A DNA stretch of 34,137 bases from an archaeon. GTDB taxonomy: Archaea > Nanobdellota > Nanobdellia > Pacearchaeales > GW2011-AR1. The notes under the pieces were generated by a model, which saw only the letters and a program-made list of their open reading frames with translations, did no database searches and was not told the origin of the DNA. This document shows, piece by piece, positions 23,956 to 32,054 of the stretch. Made by a program: the position numbers and the translations under genes. The stretch spans positions 1-34,137 of the forward strand of contig JABHLR010000004.1 in the NCBI GenBank assembly GCA_018693315.1, written 5' to 3'. Every line of letters begins with the position of its first letter. Position 1 is the first letter of the stretch.

Positions 23956-26217
23956 ATTCAATCTTTTAGATTCCTTCTCCAACCACCGCTTCCACTCAGG
24001 AAAAACCCTATCGCTCGTCGGCAAACCAATCTCAGCAGTAACCTTATCCGAAATCTGATGAAACGCATTATTCGACTTCACAGTAAAACCACCCTCCAAC
24101 AACTCCGGCATCTTAACCCTCTCCGCAAAATCAACAGTCTCCTGCTTAATCTGCTGCCTCAAAACAACATTATCCCAAACCGCATCCCAATCCCCAGCCC
24201 AACCCTTAACATTCGCCGCAATATCCTTAATAATCTCAGAATCCCCATTAATCAAATCATCAGTCGGCTTCATCAAATCCTCCTCAACATCATACTTCAT
24301 CAAATCAACAAAACCACCCTCCCTCAAAGGATCCTCAGTCCAATGCTTCCGAACCTCAGTAATCTGCAAAACCCGACGCCACGAATGCAAACCATCAGCA
24401 GACTTAATCGGATTCGCAACAACAATCAAATCAGTCGCCTTAAACGAAGTCACAGGAACCCCCAAATCATTAACAACCCTATCAAAAACAGAATACGGCG
24501 AACCACCATGAATCGTACCGGCAACAACATTCGCCAACGCACCAACCCTCATCGCCTCATACAAAGCCTTCGCCTCAGCCGACCGAATTTCCCCAACAAT
24601 CAAACTCGAATCACCCAAACGCAAAGAAGACCGAATCCCCTCCTCGGCCGCAACCTCAGTCGACTCTCCAGCCAAAGCACTCCGAACCTTCATCGACAAA
24701 ATATCATAATCCAATTTCCTCATCGCTGTAACCGGCAACTCCAAAGTATCCTCAATCGTAATAATCCGATGCGACGGCATAATCTCCAACAATAACGAAC
24801 CAAGCAAAGACGTCTTACCACTCGACCTAGTCCCAGCAACCAACATCGTCCTCGCCCCATCAATCATAAAACTCAACAAACCAGCGCCAAGCGAATCAAT
24901 CATCTTGTTCTTAATAAACAGCGGCAACGTCCACGGCTTCGACCTATGTCGACGCAAAGTATAAGCCAAACCTCCAGCAGAAAGTGGCTGCTGGATAATC
25001 GCAACCCTCGCACTCACATCACCAAGCTCCAAATTCGTATCCAAAATCGGATTAGCCTCATCCAAAGCCCGACCAGAAGTCATCCTAAATTTCGCAGCCC
25101 AAGAATCAGCATCCTCAGAACTCGGAATCAAATTCGTAACACACTCATCAAAATCATTATGCCTAACAAAAATTGGAGAAAGCGAAACCGGCGCATTAAC
25201 CATAATATCCTGCAAATTCTCGTCCTCCAACAAAACTTCCAAAACCCCAAAACCAATCGTATGCCGAACCAAAATCTTCGCCAACTTTGTCAAATCCCCA
25301 AAACTCAAATTAATATTTTTACTCCCCGCCAAATCACCAATCAAATCCCGAGCAACATTAAAAAAAACCTGACGAGTCCGCTCAGGATCATTAAACTCCT
25401 CAGCCGTCGGCCGATGCTCAATCAAAACATTCCTAGCCAAATTCAACAACATATGATGATCCTCATCCAAAGTATATTCCGGCGGCGACAAATGATAAAC
25501 TAACTTCGCCTTGTTCGGCCGACGAAAAATCGTAACCAAACTCTCGTCGCTATCCTTAGCAATCGAATACTGCTTCACAATCTCAGCGTCCTCAGGAACC
25601 CTCGCAACCATCCGCGTAAAAGTAAAATTCGGCATAATATCCGCCCGAAGAACCTCCGCATAAATATCCCTATCCCCAAGATTATAAGAATCAAACGACA
25701 ACTTCAACCTCTTAATCAACAACAACTCATCAAAAAAACCAACAACCCTCTCGATAATCTTAACATACTCCCCAACATCCTGACCATTCTCCAACTCCGC
25801 CCTCTTCGAAAAAAGCATCCCCCTCAACTCTCGATAAGCCTTCACCGGATCCGTCGGCAAAACCTCATTAATAACATGATTAAAAAAAGCGTGCGCCTCA
25901 TAATACGAAGCCCCCAAATGCGACAACTTCTCAGCCGAAACAATCTTCTCCTGCTTCGCCAAAAAATCAACAAGATGCGCAACCTCAACCAACATCTTAA
26001 CCTGCCCAAAATCATGCGAATAATTCCTCTGCTGCACAAAAACAATCCTCGCAACATTCGGATCCTCTTTCAAATTATCAATCGCCCGACCCATAACCTC
26101 AGCAGAATCAATCAGCGACGGCACAAACGCAGCCCCAAGATAATTCACATACATCACATTCTCCCCGCTCTCACTAACAACCTCATAAGAATACAACGGA
26201 GTATCTGCCTTGAACAT
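23950..26217 (-). CDS. tadA: TadA/VirB11-type pilus secretion ATPase
   Basis: 755 residues, longer than the family core because of an about 300-residue N-terminal region. PilT/VirB11-type motor that powers pilin assembly at the platform protein. Motifs: Walker A GTRSSGKTS (about 462), Asp box TIEDTLEL (about 487), Walker B SLIVGEIRS (about 540), His box GTIHGGS (about 569). The upstream N-domain contains ENLQDIMVNAPVSLSPIFV, as in archaeal TadA. A C-terminal extension of about 130 residues follows the core. The ATG at 26217 is preferred to the GTG at 26220; an AGGTG sequence lies about 11 nt before it. Divergent from the coiled-coil gene pair. Confidence 0.92.
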   Translation of the reverse strand: MFKADTPLYSYEVVSESGENVMYVNYLGAAFVPSLIDSAEVMGRAIDNLKEDPNVARIVFVQQRNYSHDFGQVKMLVEVAHLVDFLAKQEKIVSAEKLSHLGASYYEAHAFFNHVINEVLPTDPVKAYRELRGMLFSKRAELENGQDVGEYVKIIERVVGFFDELLLIKRLKLSFDSYNLGDRDIYAEVLRADIMPNFTFTRMVARVPEDAEIVKQYSIAKDSDESLVTIFRRPNKAKLVYHLSPPEYTLDEDHHMLLNLARNVLIEHRPTAEEFNDPERTRQVFFNVARDLIGDLAGSKNINLSFGDLTKLAKILVRHTIGFGVLEVLLEDENLQDIMVNAPVSLSPIFVRHNDFDECVTNLIPSSEDADSWAAKFRMTSGRALDEANPILDTNLELGDVSARVAIIQQPLSAGGLAYTLRRHRSKPWTLPLFIKNKMIDSLGAGLLSFMIDGARTMLVAGTRSSGKTSLLGSLLLEIMPSHRIITIEDTLELPVTAMRKLDYDILSMKVRSALAGESTEVAAEEGIRSSLRLGDSSLIVGEIRSAEAKALYEAMRVGALANVVAGTIHGGSPYSVFDRVVNDLGVPVTSFKATDLIVVANPIKSADGLHSWRRVLQITEVRKHWTEDPLREGGFVDLMKYDVEEDLMKPTDDLINGDSEIIKDIAANVKGWAGDWDAVWDNVVLRQQIKQETVDFAERVKMPELLEGGFTVKSNNAFHQISDKVTAEIGLPTSDRVFPEWKRWLEKESKRLNI

Positions 26218-26252
26218 CACTTTTTTTCACCTAAACTTATTTACAAAAACAC

Positions 26253-26287
26253 ATATTAAAATATATGTATCCTAAACAATTATAAAC
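26253..26287. promoter_or_regulatory. Divergent promoters between the ATPase and coiled-coil genes
   Basis: Plus direction: aattataaac (26278-26287), centred 25 nt from the ATG at 26308. Minus direction: ATACATATATTTTAATATG around 26253-26270, about 40 nt upstream of the ATPase start and therefore leadered, with AGGTG in the leader. Confidence 0.55.
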
Positions 26288-26307
26288 TTCTCAAACTAAT
26301 ATCAATA

Positions 26308-26697
26308 ATGGCAGAACAACAAGAAACAGGTGGTCAAGTTCAATTTCTCCTAGCCGACTTCAACACACGACTTAGAGACATCGACGAACGAAACCGACTA
26401 ATCAGAGAACGTGTCCTCCTCCTCGGAAAAAACCTAATCTCATCACGACAAGACGTTGAAGACGAACTCAAAGAAATCAAAAAAGACAACATCGAAATCA
26501 AAGCCGACCTCGAAAAACTGAAAAAAACATCAAGTAGCCTACTAACCGAATTCAACAAATTCGTAAAACGAGAAGAAATCGTCCTCGTCGAAAGAATGCT
26601 AAAAGACTTTCAACCCTTAGAATTCATGCGAAAAAAGGACGTTGAAGAACTAATCGCAAATAAGTTAAAAATAAATACTACAAAAACAACAATTTAA
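26308..26697 (+). CDS. Coiled-coil protein (129 aa)
   Basis: Almost entirely charged heptad-like helix (DFNTRLRDIDERNRLIRERV, then VEDELKEIKKDNIEIKADLE), no membrane segment. Resembles in style the small coiled-coil accessory proteins of archaeal pili and archaella (FlaC/D/E type), but I see no specific family signature. Directly followed by the next gene after one base and divergent from the ATPase gene, so an accessory role to the motor is a reasonable inference. Confidence 0.7.
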   Translation: MAEQQETGGQVQFLLADFNTRLRDIDERNRLIRERVLLLGKNLISSRQDVEDELKEIKKDNIEIKADLEKLKKTSSSLLTEFNKFVKREEIVLVERMLKDFQPLEFMRKKDVEELIANKLKINTTKTTI

Positions 26698-26698
26698 T

Positions 26699-27466
26699 AT
26701 GCCAACCCTAGAAAAAGTGATGCAAATGCAACAACAAGGAAAAACAGACGCAGAAATCTCGACACAGTTACAAAACGAAGGTGTACCCGCAGCAGAAATA
26801 AATGATTCTTTTAATCAAGCAAAAATAAAAAACGCAGTATCTCCACCAGGCGCAGCAGCCCCAGAACAAGCTCCAATGGAAGGAATGCAGGCATCAATCA
26901 TGCCAAACCAACCAGAACCAACAGCACAAACTCCACCCCAAGCTCAACCAATGACACAAGAGCTACCTGCAAGATTAGACGCAGCAGCACAAGAAGCACA
27001 AGCACAACAATTCCCACAACAACAAGCAGTAGCGCCCCCAGAAGTTTACCCGCCACAGGAAGGATTCGCGCCAGAACAACCTCAAGACGATTACTACCAA
27101 CAAACACCGCAAGCTTACTCACAACAAGATTACTACGCGCCACAAGGCGGAACAGACACAGAAACAATCTCAGAAATCGCAGAACAAGTCACAACAGAAA
27201 AACTAAACGACTACAAAAAGAAAGTCGGAGACATAGCATCATTCAAGAACAACATCCAAGACAAAGTTAACGACATAGACGACCGACTAAAAAGAATTGA
27301 AAACAGCATCGACAAACTCCAACAAGCAGTCATCGGAAAAATCGGAGAATTCGGAGAATCAAACGCAGCAGTTCACAAAGATCTCGATAACCTCCACGGA
27401 ACAGTCGCAAAATTAATGAACCCATTAATCGATAACTACAACGAGCTAAAGAAAATTTCTAAATAA
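26699..27466 (+). CDS. Coiled-coil protein with Pro/Gln-rich linker (255 aa)
   Basis: Three parts: an N-terminal helical motif (QQGKTDAEISTQLQNEGV ... FNQAKIK, about 1-45) of a type common in archaeal coiled-coil proteins; a disordered Pro/Gln/Ala-rich linker (about 48-155) including QDYYAPQGG; and a C-terminal coiled coil (KLNDYKKKVGDIASFKNNIQ ... RIENSIDKLQQAV). Cotranscribed with the previous coiled-coil gene. Possible cytoplasmic scaffold for the pilus motor. Its stop codon abuts the stop of the converging membrane-protein gene. Confidence 0.7.
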   Translation: MPTLEKVMQMQQQGKTDAEISTQLQNEGVPAAEINDSFNQAKIKNAVSPPGAAAPEQAPMEGMQASIMPNQPEPTAQTPPQAQPMTQELPARLDAAAQEAQAQQFPQQQAVAPPEVYPPQEGFAPEQPQDDYYQQTPQAYSQQDYYAPQGGTDTETISEIAEQVTTEKLNDYKKKVGDIASFKNNIQDKVNDIDDRLKRIENSIDKLQQAVIGKIGEFGESNAAVHKDLDNLHGTVAKLMNPLIDNYNELKKISK

Positions 27467-27940
27467 TTATCCTTTTATTTTCCAAGCAACAACAGCCGCA
27501 ATAATCAACAAAAGAATCATACCAAACCATTCACTATTAGCCCACTCTCCAAGCAACGGCCAATTAACAGCCCAGTTAAAAACATAAGCCGAACTTATCA
27601 CAAAGAGCGCAATAACAACTCCAACCATAGCCCAAGAAAACCAACTATTTTTCGTCAAAAAAGCCAACGGATCCTTTCCTGGCAAAAACGCCAACACAAT
27701 TAACAAAAAGAAAAAACACACTACCAAAACAGCAACCCACGCCGAGCTAAATCTAATAAACTCAACCAAACTAACCTCGACAACAAAAAACGCAGCCAAA
27801 ATCAACGAAATAAAAATCATAATCCACTCACTTCCACCAAGAACCTGAGTCTTCGCAAGCAAGGCATACACTACAATAAACACTAACAAAAACGCAAAGA
27901 TCGGGACAAAATACCCAAATGCTCCTAATGCTGCTGCCAT
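27467..27940 (-). CDS. Multi-pass membrane protein, tandem paralogue 1
   Basis: 157 residues with four to five hydrophobic helices. Helix 1 reads PIFAFLLVFIVVYALLAKTQ, matching the PFLL-x-F-x-VVFAI-x-x-K-[ST]-K pattern of the next two genes. Function unknown. Own TATA box (AAATATATAAACG, 27961-27972) 26 nt from the start. Confidence 0.7.
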   Translation of the reverse strand: MAAALGAFGYFVPIFAFLLVFIVVYALLAKTQVLGGSEWIMIFISLILAAFFVVEVSLVEFIRFSSAWVAVLVVCFFFLLIVLAFLPGKDPLAFLTKNSWFSWAMVGVVIALFVISSAYVFNWAVNWPLLGEWANSEWFGMILLLIIAAVVAWKIKG

Positions 27941-27960
27941 AACAAATCAACAGAAAAAGC

Positions 27961-27972
27961 GTTTATATATTT
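27961..27972 (-). promoter_or_regulatory. TATA box of tandem paralogue 1
   Basis: AAATATATAAAC in the minus direction, centred 26 nt from the ATG at 27940. Confidence 0.6.
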
Positions 27973-27978
27973 ATGGAA

Positions 27979-28494
27979 TTACCCGTTAGCCTTGTCCTTA
28001 CTGTTAGCGACAACCGCAATCACAGCAATAATAACACCCAAAACAATCAGTGCCCACACATTCTCAACAAACCATCCACCAAACCCAGAATAACTACTCC
28101 ACTGATCCCACGAAGCCAAAGCCCAAATGAAAACACCAATACCAACAACCCATCCAACCCAAGCAACCTTATGGCTCCACTTTCCATCTTTATCCTCAGG
28201 AAAAAAGAATCCCAAGAAAATTAACACTACCAAAAACAAAGACAACCCTACACCAAATCTAGGAAACACTATAGCAAAAAACTCAGATACAAAATCAAAC
28301 TGCAGCGACAATAAAGAAATCGAAACCGCAATCAATGCAATAATTCCCCTATTGTCCTTACCTTGACTAGAAAACATCTTCGTCTTATCCATAATAGCAA
28401 ACACAACAGCAAAAATCAACAGAAACGGAATTACATAAGAAAACACTCCAATATCATTCCAGATATTCAACACCTCAGTAACTGTCGTAACCAT
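27979..28494 (-). CDS. Multi-pass membrane protein, tandem paralogue 2
   Basis: 171 residues with four hydrophobic helices. IPFLLIFAVVFAIMDKTKMF aligns with helix 1 and the short basic loop of both neighbours; the loop QGKDNRGIIALIAV also matches paralogue 3 (KAQIDAIVALVIG). Tryptophan-rich loop before the last helix. Function unknown. Confidence 0.7.
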   Translation of the reverse strand: MVTTVTEVLNIWNDIGVFSYVIPFLLIFAVVFAIMDKTKMFSSQGKDNRGIIALIAVSISLLSLQFDFVSEFFAIVFPRFGVGLSLFLVVLIFLGFFFPEDKDGKWSHKVAWVGWVVGIGVFIWALASWDQWSSYSGFGGWFVENVWALIVLGVIIAVIAVVANSKDKANG

Positions 28495-28511
28495 GCAATC
28501 TTAAAAGAATT

Positions 28512-28525
28512 CTTATTTATATATG
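28512..28525 (-). promoter_or_regulatory. TATA box of tandem paralogue 2
   Basis: CATATATAAATAAG centred 25 nt upstream of the ATG at 28494; lies between this gene and the long hairpin. Confidence 0.6.
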
Positions 28526-28544
28526 TTTTGACAATCAAACAATC

Positions 28545-28641
28545 TTAATTCTTAACAAGAAAGTTCGCCGTGTAAAAATTTTCGACGTGTGCAAGTGCAC
28601 ATAAGAAAATATTTTACCAAGAAATTTTCGTTAAGAATTAA
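28545..28641. repeat. 97-nt nested inverted repeat (long hairpin)
   Basis: Outer arms TTAATTCTTAAC (28545-28556) and GTTAAGAATTAA (28630-28641) are perfect complements. Inside them GTAAAAATTTTC pairs with GAAAATATTTTAC with a single bulge, and the apex is TGTGC-AAGT-GCACA. The structure begins 3 nt after the stop codon of the upstream membrane-protein gene and ends before the next promoter. It lacks a T-tract, so a simple terminator is not obvious; a structured 3' UTR, a small RNA or a degenerate mobile repeat are alternatives. Confidence 0.7.
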
Positions 28642-28643
28642 AA

Positions 28644-29129
28644 TTAATCGTCTTTCTTTTTACGACCACTCATAATTGCAACAGCCATCGCACCGATTAT
28701 CAAAAGAATCATAACAGCATTGACCCAAATGTCGCTACTACCCGACCCCGAAAACCAATCCAAAATTATATTTCCAAGCCCACTAATATACAAGACTATA
28801 ACAATCGTGAAAATCCCAGCCAAAATCCCAAAAGTAATCTTCATCCAATCAGGAGCCTTCGACAAATCTCCAGCAACAAATCCGTACAAAATTAAAAACA
28901 CTAAAATCACAGCAACACCAACAGCCATCCACGGCATTATCCCAACAATAATATTCCTCGGCTGTGGAAGCCCAATTAAAAGCAAGCCAATAACCAAAGC
29001 AACAATCGCATCAATCTGCGCCTTCCCTTCGCCCAAAATCTTAGACTTCTGCAAAATAGCGAACACAACAACGAACACGAGTAAGAACGGCAACAACATC
29101 TCCGTAAAGAATGGGTTATCAAATATCAT
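28644..29129 (-). CDS. Multi-pass membrane protein, tandem paralogue 3
   Basis: 161 residues, four to five hydrophobic helices, short basic tail (GRKKKDD). LPFLLVFVVVFAILQKSKIL is the clearest version of the motif shared with the other two paralogues. Function unknown; small family of membrane proteins near pilus genes. Confidence 0.7.
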   Translation of the reverse strand: MIFDNPFFTEMLLPFLLVFVVVFAILQKSKILGEGKAQIDAIVALVIGLLLIGLPQPRNIIVGIMPWMAVGVAVILVFLILYGFVAGDLSKAPDWMKITFGILAGIFTIVIVLYISGLGNIILDWFSGSGSSDIWVNAVMILLIIGAMAVAIMSGRKKKDD

Positions 29130-29148
29130 ACATCTCTAAAAACTAAAA

Positions 29149-29160
29149 CCTATTTAAATA
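29149..29160 (-). promoter_or_regulatory. TATA box of tandem paralogue 3
   Basis: TATTTAAATAGG in the minus direction, centred 25 nt from the ATG at 29129. Confidence 0.6.
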
Positions 29161-29169
29161 TTCCTAAAA

Positions 29170-29466
29170 CTAAACCAAAGCCTCTTCATCTAGAGAACCC
29201 ATGTCCTCTTCCTCTGTCTGAACAGGAACCGCATTCTTATTGATTATAACAATATCCCCAATCGCCTTAATGAACTGGTGCGGAACAATAATCCCTCGAG
29301 CTCCACCAAGAATCTGAACCATTCCGGACTCACGAGCAACGACAATTCTCCAACCGTCGACCTTATTATCCATCAAATTAACTTCCTCAATCATCCCAAA
29401 CAAATCGCCAGAATCAGTATACACTCTCCTTCCGACAACCTCGCTCATTCTTTTTATTCTTAACAT
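29170..29466 (-). CDS. PRC-barrel domain protein
   Basis: 98 residues, soluble. GRRVYTDSGDLFGMIEEVNL then DGWRIVV, GGARGIIVPHQFIKAIGDIV: the strand pattern of the archaeal small PRC-barrel family, thought to bind RNA or proteins in RNA metabolism and cell division contexts. The ATG at 29466 is placed 25 nt from a TATA box and is kept; the internal ATG at 29448 is an alternative. Confidence 0.85.
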   Translation of the reverse strand: MLRIKRMSEVVGRRVYTDSGDLFGMIEEVNLMDNKVDGWRIVVARESGMVQILGGARGIIVPHQFIKAIGDIVIINKNAVPVQTEEEDMGSLDEEALV

Positions 29467-29485
29467 AAAACAATCAAAGACATTT

Positions 29486-29495
29486 CATTTAAATA
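29486..29495 (-). promoter_or_regulatory. TATA box of the PRC-barrel gene
   Basis: GTATTTAAAT in the minus direction, centred about 25 nt from the ATG at 29466. Confidence 0.6.
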
Positions 29496-29548
29496 CATTT
29501 CTATGATACAAACTATACTAATAAAGACGCACTCCGTCGGCAGATAAC

Positions 29549-29558
29549 TTTATAAAAA
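29549..29558 (+). promoter_or_regulatory. TATA box of the M50-like gene
   Basis: ctttataaaa centred 25 nt upstream of the ATG at 29578. Confidence 0.6.
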
Positions 29559-29577
29559 ATATTAACATTAAAAAAAT

Positions 29578-30207
29578 ATGAGTACAAAAGAAAACTGGAA
29601 AGAAATCACAACAGTAATCATTGCAGCCCTCGTGCTAGGTCTAACAGTTGCATACAAAGATCACGAAATATTCTACTACGCAGCAATAAGCTTTCTAATA
29701 ATCCTAACACTAAATGTGCTAGTAAAAAAAGCAGTCGGCCATTATTTCGAAATCGGCGTCAGAACAAAATTCTGGACATGGTACCAATTCGGACTAAGAA
29801 AAGACTGGCACTTCAAAAAACCAGTTCCAATGATGTGGCTCCCGCTAATCTTGGTTCTATTCACAAAAGGATTTTTCCTTTGGCTAGGAATTCTTGAATT
29901 CGACGTCGAGGCAAAAACAGAAAGAGTATCACGAAGACACGGACTCTATAGATTCACAGAAGTAACAGAATGGCACATGGCATGGATCGCAACATGGGCG
30001 CTAGCCGCAAACTTTGCCCTCGCTATAATCGCCTACATAGTCGGCTTCGAACTTTTCGCAAAACTAAGCATCTACTTCATCGCATGGTCCATGGTACCTC
30101 TCGCAAGATTCGACGGAGCAAAAATATTCTACGCGAGCAGAGCATTCTGGATAATAGCATTCGCAATCGCAATGATCATACTCGGCTGGGGCCTAACAAT
30201 AGTTTAA
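29578..30207 (+). CDS. Site-2-protease (M50)-like membrane protein, probably inactive
   Basis: 209 residues with about six membrane helices. The segment SMVPLARFDGAKIFYASRAFW resembles the NLLPIPPLDGGKI motif of intramembrane M50 metalloproteases, with the FDG aspartate kept. The HExxH zinc site expected earlier is absent: TEWHMAWI occupies the likely place. The loop FEIGVRTKFWTWYQFG and WHFKKPVPMMWLP follow the first helices. I infer a degenerate M50 homologue; a loosely similar archaeal membrane protein is the alternative. Its stop lies 3 nt from that of the converging gene. Confidence 0.65.
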   Translation: MSTKENWKEITTVIIAALVLGLTVAYKDHEIFYYAAISFLIILTLNVLVKKAVGHYFEIGVRTKFWTWYQFGLRKDWHFKKPVPMMWLPLILVLFTKGFFLWLGILEFDVEAKTERVSRRHGLYRFTEVTEWHMAWIATWALAANFALAIIAYIVGFELFAKLSIYFIAWSMVPLARFDGAKIFYASRAFWIIAFAIAMIILGWGLTIV

Positions 30208-30210
30208 CGA

Positions 30211-30468
30211 TTAACCCAAAGAAGGAATTTTCTTTTTCTTTACAGCTTTCTTTTTAGTCTTCATTGCGGTCTCCTTAGAAAAACCAGCTCGCCTAAAAAA
30301 GAAAACATAAACTATCGGCAAAACTCCAAACGTATTAAAAATGAAAAACGAAATAAACCAAAGCAAATTATTATCACGAGCAGAATGCCAAGCACCAACC
30401 GCCTTCCATGCAATCGTCCAAATCAAAATCGGGTAAACCCACGTCGGCACAATAATATCCATCACCAT
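30211..30468 (-). CDS. DUF5652-type small membrane protein
   Basis: 85 residues, two membrane helices and a lysine-rich C-terminal tail (KTKKKAVKKKKIPSLG). The WKAVGAWHSARDNNLLWFIS and FNTFGVLPIVYVFFF segments match the DUF5652 pattern (W-x-x-x-A-W-x-A-R-N ... NT-x-G-x-LPI-x-Y). Function unknown. It shares a TATA box with the divergent helicase gene. Confidence 0.75.
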   Translation of the reverse strand: MVMDIIVPTWVYPILIWTIAWKAVGAWHSARDNNLLWFISFFIFNTFGVLPIVYVFFFRRAGFSKETAMKTKKKAVKKKKIPSLG

Positions 30469-30488
30469 AAAACTTTACCACTTCAAAA

Positions 30489-30498
30489 CTTATAAACC
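30489..30498. promoter_or_regulatory. Palindromic TATA box shared by two divergent genes
   Basis: The core TTATAA (30490-30495) reads the same on both strands. Its centre is 25 nt from the ATG of the DUF5652 gene (30468, minus) and 25 nt from the ATG of the helicase gene (30518, plus). No second TATA box is visible in the 49-bp gap, so one element appears to serve both leaderless genes. Confidence 0.7.
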
Positions 30499-30517
30499 TA
30501 TCCACATTCAATAAAAA

Positions 30518-32053
30518 ATGGAAGAGCTGAAACTAACCCCAAGAGAATATCAACAAGTAATCTTTGAAACCTGCAAAGAAAAAGACTGCCTTGTAGTTCT
30601 ACCAACAGGAACAGGAAAAACCCTAATCGCACTCATGTTAGCAATCGACCAGTTCAAAAAATTCCCGCTAGAAAAAGTTCTAATCCTCGCGCCAACTCGC
30701 CCACTAATCGAACAACATTTCGAATCTTTCAAGAAACACCTTCCTGAAGACTGGGCAGATCTTCAACTTTTCACAGGAAAAACCCCAGCAGACAAACGAA
30801 AAAAAACATGGCGAACAGCCGAATTCATTTTCTCAACACCGCAATGCATCGCAAACGATCTAGACAAAGGCCTATACAAACTAGACGAAGTAGCCCTACT
30901 TGTCGTCGATGAATGCCACCGTTGCATGAAAAATTATGCCTACAACCGCGTCTCACAAAGATACAAAACACAAGCAACAAACAGAAAAATTCTCGGATTA
31001 ACTGCATCTCCAGGATCAGACAAAAAAACAATAACACAAGTTTGCCAAAACCTCGGAATCGAAGCAGTCGAAATCAGAACAAGAGAAAGCCCAGACGTCA
31101 AACCATATTTACAGGAATTAGAATTCGAAAAAATCGAAGTTAACTTCCCACCAGAACTCCAAGAAATAAAAATCCTACTTCAAACAATCTACGACAGAAA
31201 AGTAAGCGAACTAAAACATAGAAGGGTCCTTTTCGGAAACGCCTCAAAAACAATGCTCCTAAAAACCCAAGGAAGATTAATGTCAGGAAAAAGAAGTCTC
31301 AATAGTATGCTCGCCGTTTCAGCCTGCGCCCAAGCCCTAAAAATATCACACGCAATCGAACTCCTCGAAACACAAACCGTATCATCACTAATCGAATACA
31401 TGAAATCACTATTCCAACAAGCTGCAGAACAAAAATCCAAAGGCGTTCAAAAACTAGTCAAATCACCAGAATTCGCAAAAGCCTACAGCCTCGCAACAAC
31501 GCTAAATATCGAGCACCCAAAAATAGGCGTACTCAAAGAACTAATGGAATTCCAATTTGATGAAAAACCAAACTCAAAAATAATTATCTTCGCTCAATTC
31601 AGAGAAACACTATTAAAAATTGCGGAAACTCTCCAAGAAATTCCAAACATAAAACCATGCGTCTTCGTCGGCCAAGCAATCAGGCAACACAAAAAAGTAA
31701 CAACTGGTTTAAAACAGAAAGAACAAAAAGCAATGATAGAAAAATTCAAAGAAGGAGAATTCAACATCCTCATCGCAACATCAATCGCCGAAGAAGGTCT
31801 AGATATCCCAGAAGTTGATGAAGTAATTTTTTATGAACCCGTCCCATCAGCAATTAGAAAAATTCAAAGAGCAGGACGAACAGCAAGGCTATCAAAAGGA
31901 TCACTAAAAATTCTCATAACAAAAAATACAAGAGATCAAATTTACCACTACTCAGCTCACCACAAAGAAAGACGAATGCATCGAGCAATCGACGACATAA
32001 AAAAAGACTTCAACCGAAACGGAAAAATAACAAACCAAAAAAGACTATTCTAA
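30518..32053 (+). CDS. hef: Hef-type superfamily 2 helicase (helicase part only)
   Basis: 511 residues. Stalled-fork and branched-DNA helicase. Motifs in order: LPTGTGKT (motif I, 28-35), APTRPLIEQH (Ia), VVDECHR (II, about 130-135), LTASPG (III), an insertion domain between the RecA lobes (about 200-330), IFAQFRETLLK (IV), IATSIAEEGLDIPEVD (V) and IQRAGRTARLSKG (VI). In euryarchaeal Hef the helicase is fused to an ERCC4 nuclease; here the protein ends right after the helicase, and a separate nuclease gene lies 1.1 kb downstream. Confidence 0.92.
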   Translation: MEELKLTPREYQQVIFETCKEKDCLVVLPTGTGKTLIALMLAIDQFKKFPLEKVLILAPTRPLIEQHFESFKKHLPEDWADLQLFTGKTPADKRKKTWRTAEFIFSTPQCIANDLDKGLYKLDEVALLVVDECHRCMKNYAYNRVSQRYKTQATNRKILGLTASPGSDKKTITQVCQNLGIEAVEIRTRESPDVKPYLQELEFEKIEVNFPPELQEIKILLQTIYDRKVSELKHRRVLFGNASKTMLLKTQGRLMSGKRSLNSMLAVSACAQALKISHAIELLETQTVSSLIEYMKSLFQQAAEQKSKGVQKLVKSPEFAKAYSLATTLNIEHPKIGVLKELMEFQFDEKPNSKIIIFAQFRETLLKIAETLQEIPNIKPCVFVGQAIRQHKKVTTGLKQKEQKAMIEKFKEGEFNILIATSIAEEGLDIPEVDEVIFYEPVPSAIRKIQRAGRTARLSKGSLKILITKNTRDQIYHYSAHHKERRMHRAIDDIKKDFNRNGKITNQKRLF

Positions 32054-32054
32054 C

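Noticed and set aside
24058-24795. 245-codon + strand ORF
   Set aside because: It is antisense to the Walker A/B region of the secretion ATPase and has Arg/Asn-rich low-complexity sequence.
29496-29548. Possible C/D-box guide RNA or tRNA fragment in the gap before the M50-like gene
   Set aside because: There is no proper C box (RUGAUGA) plus D box (CUGA) on either strand and no cloverleaf; only promoter elements are visible.
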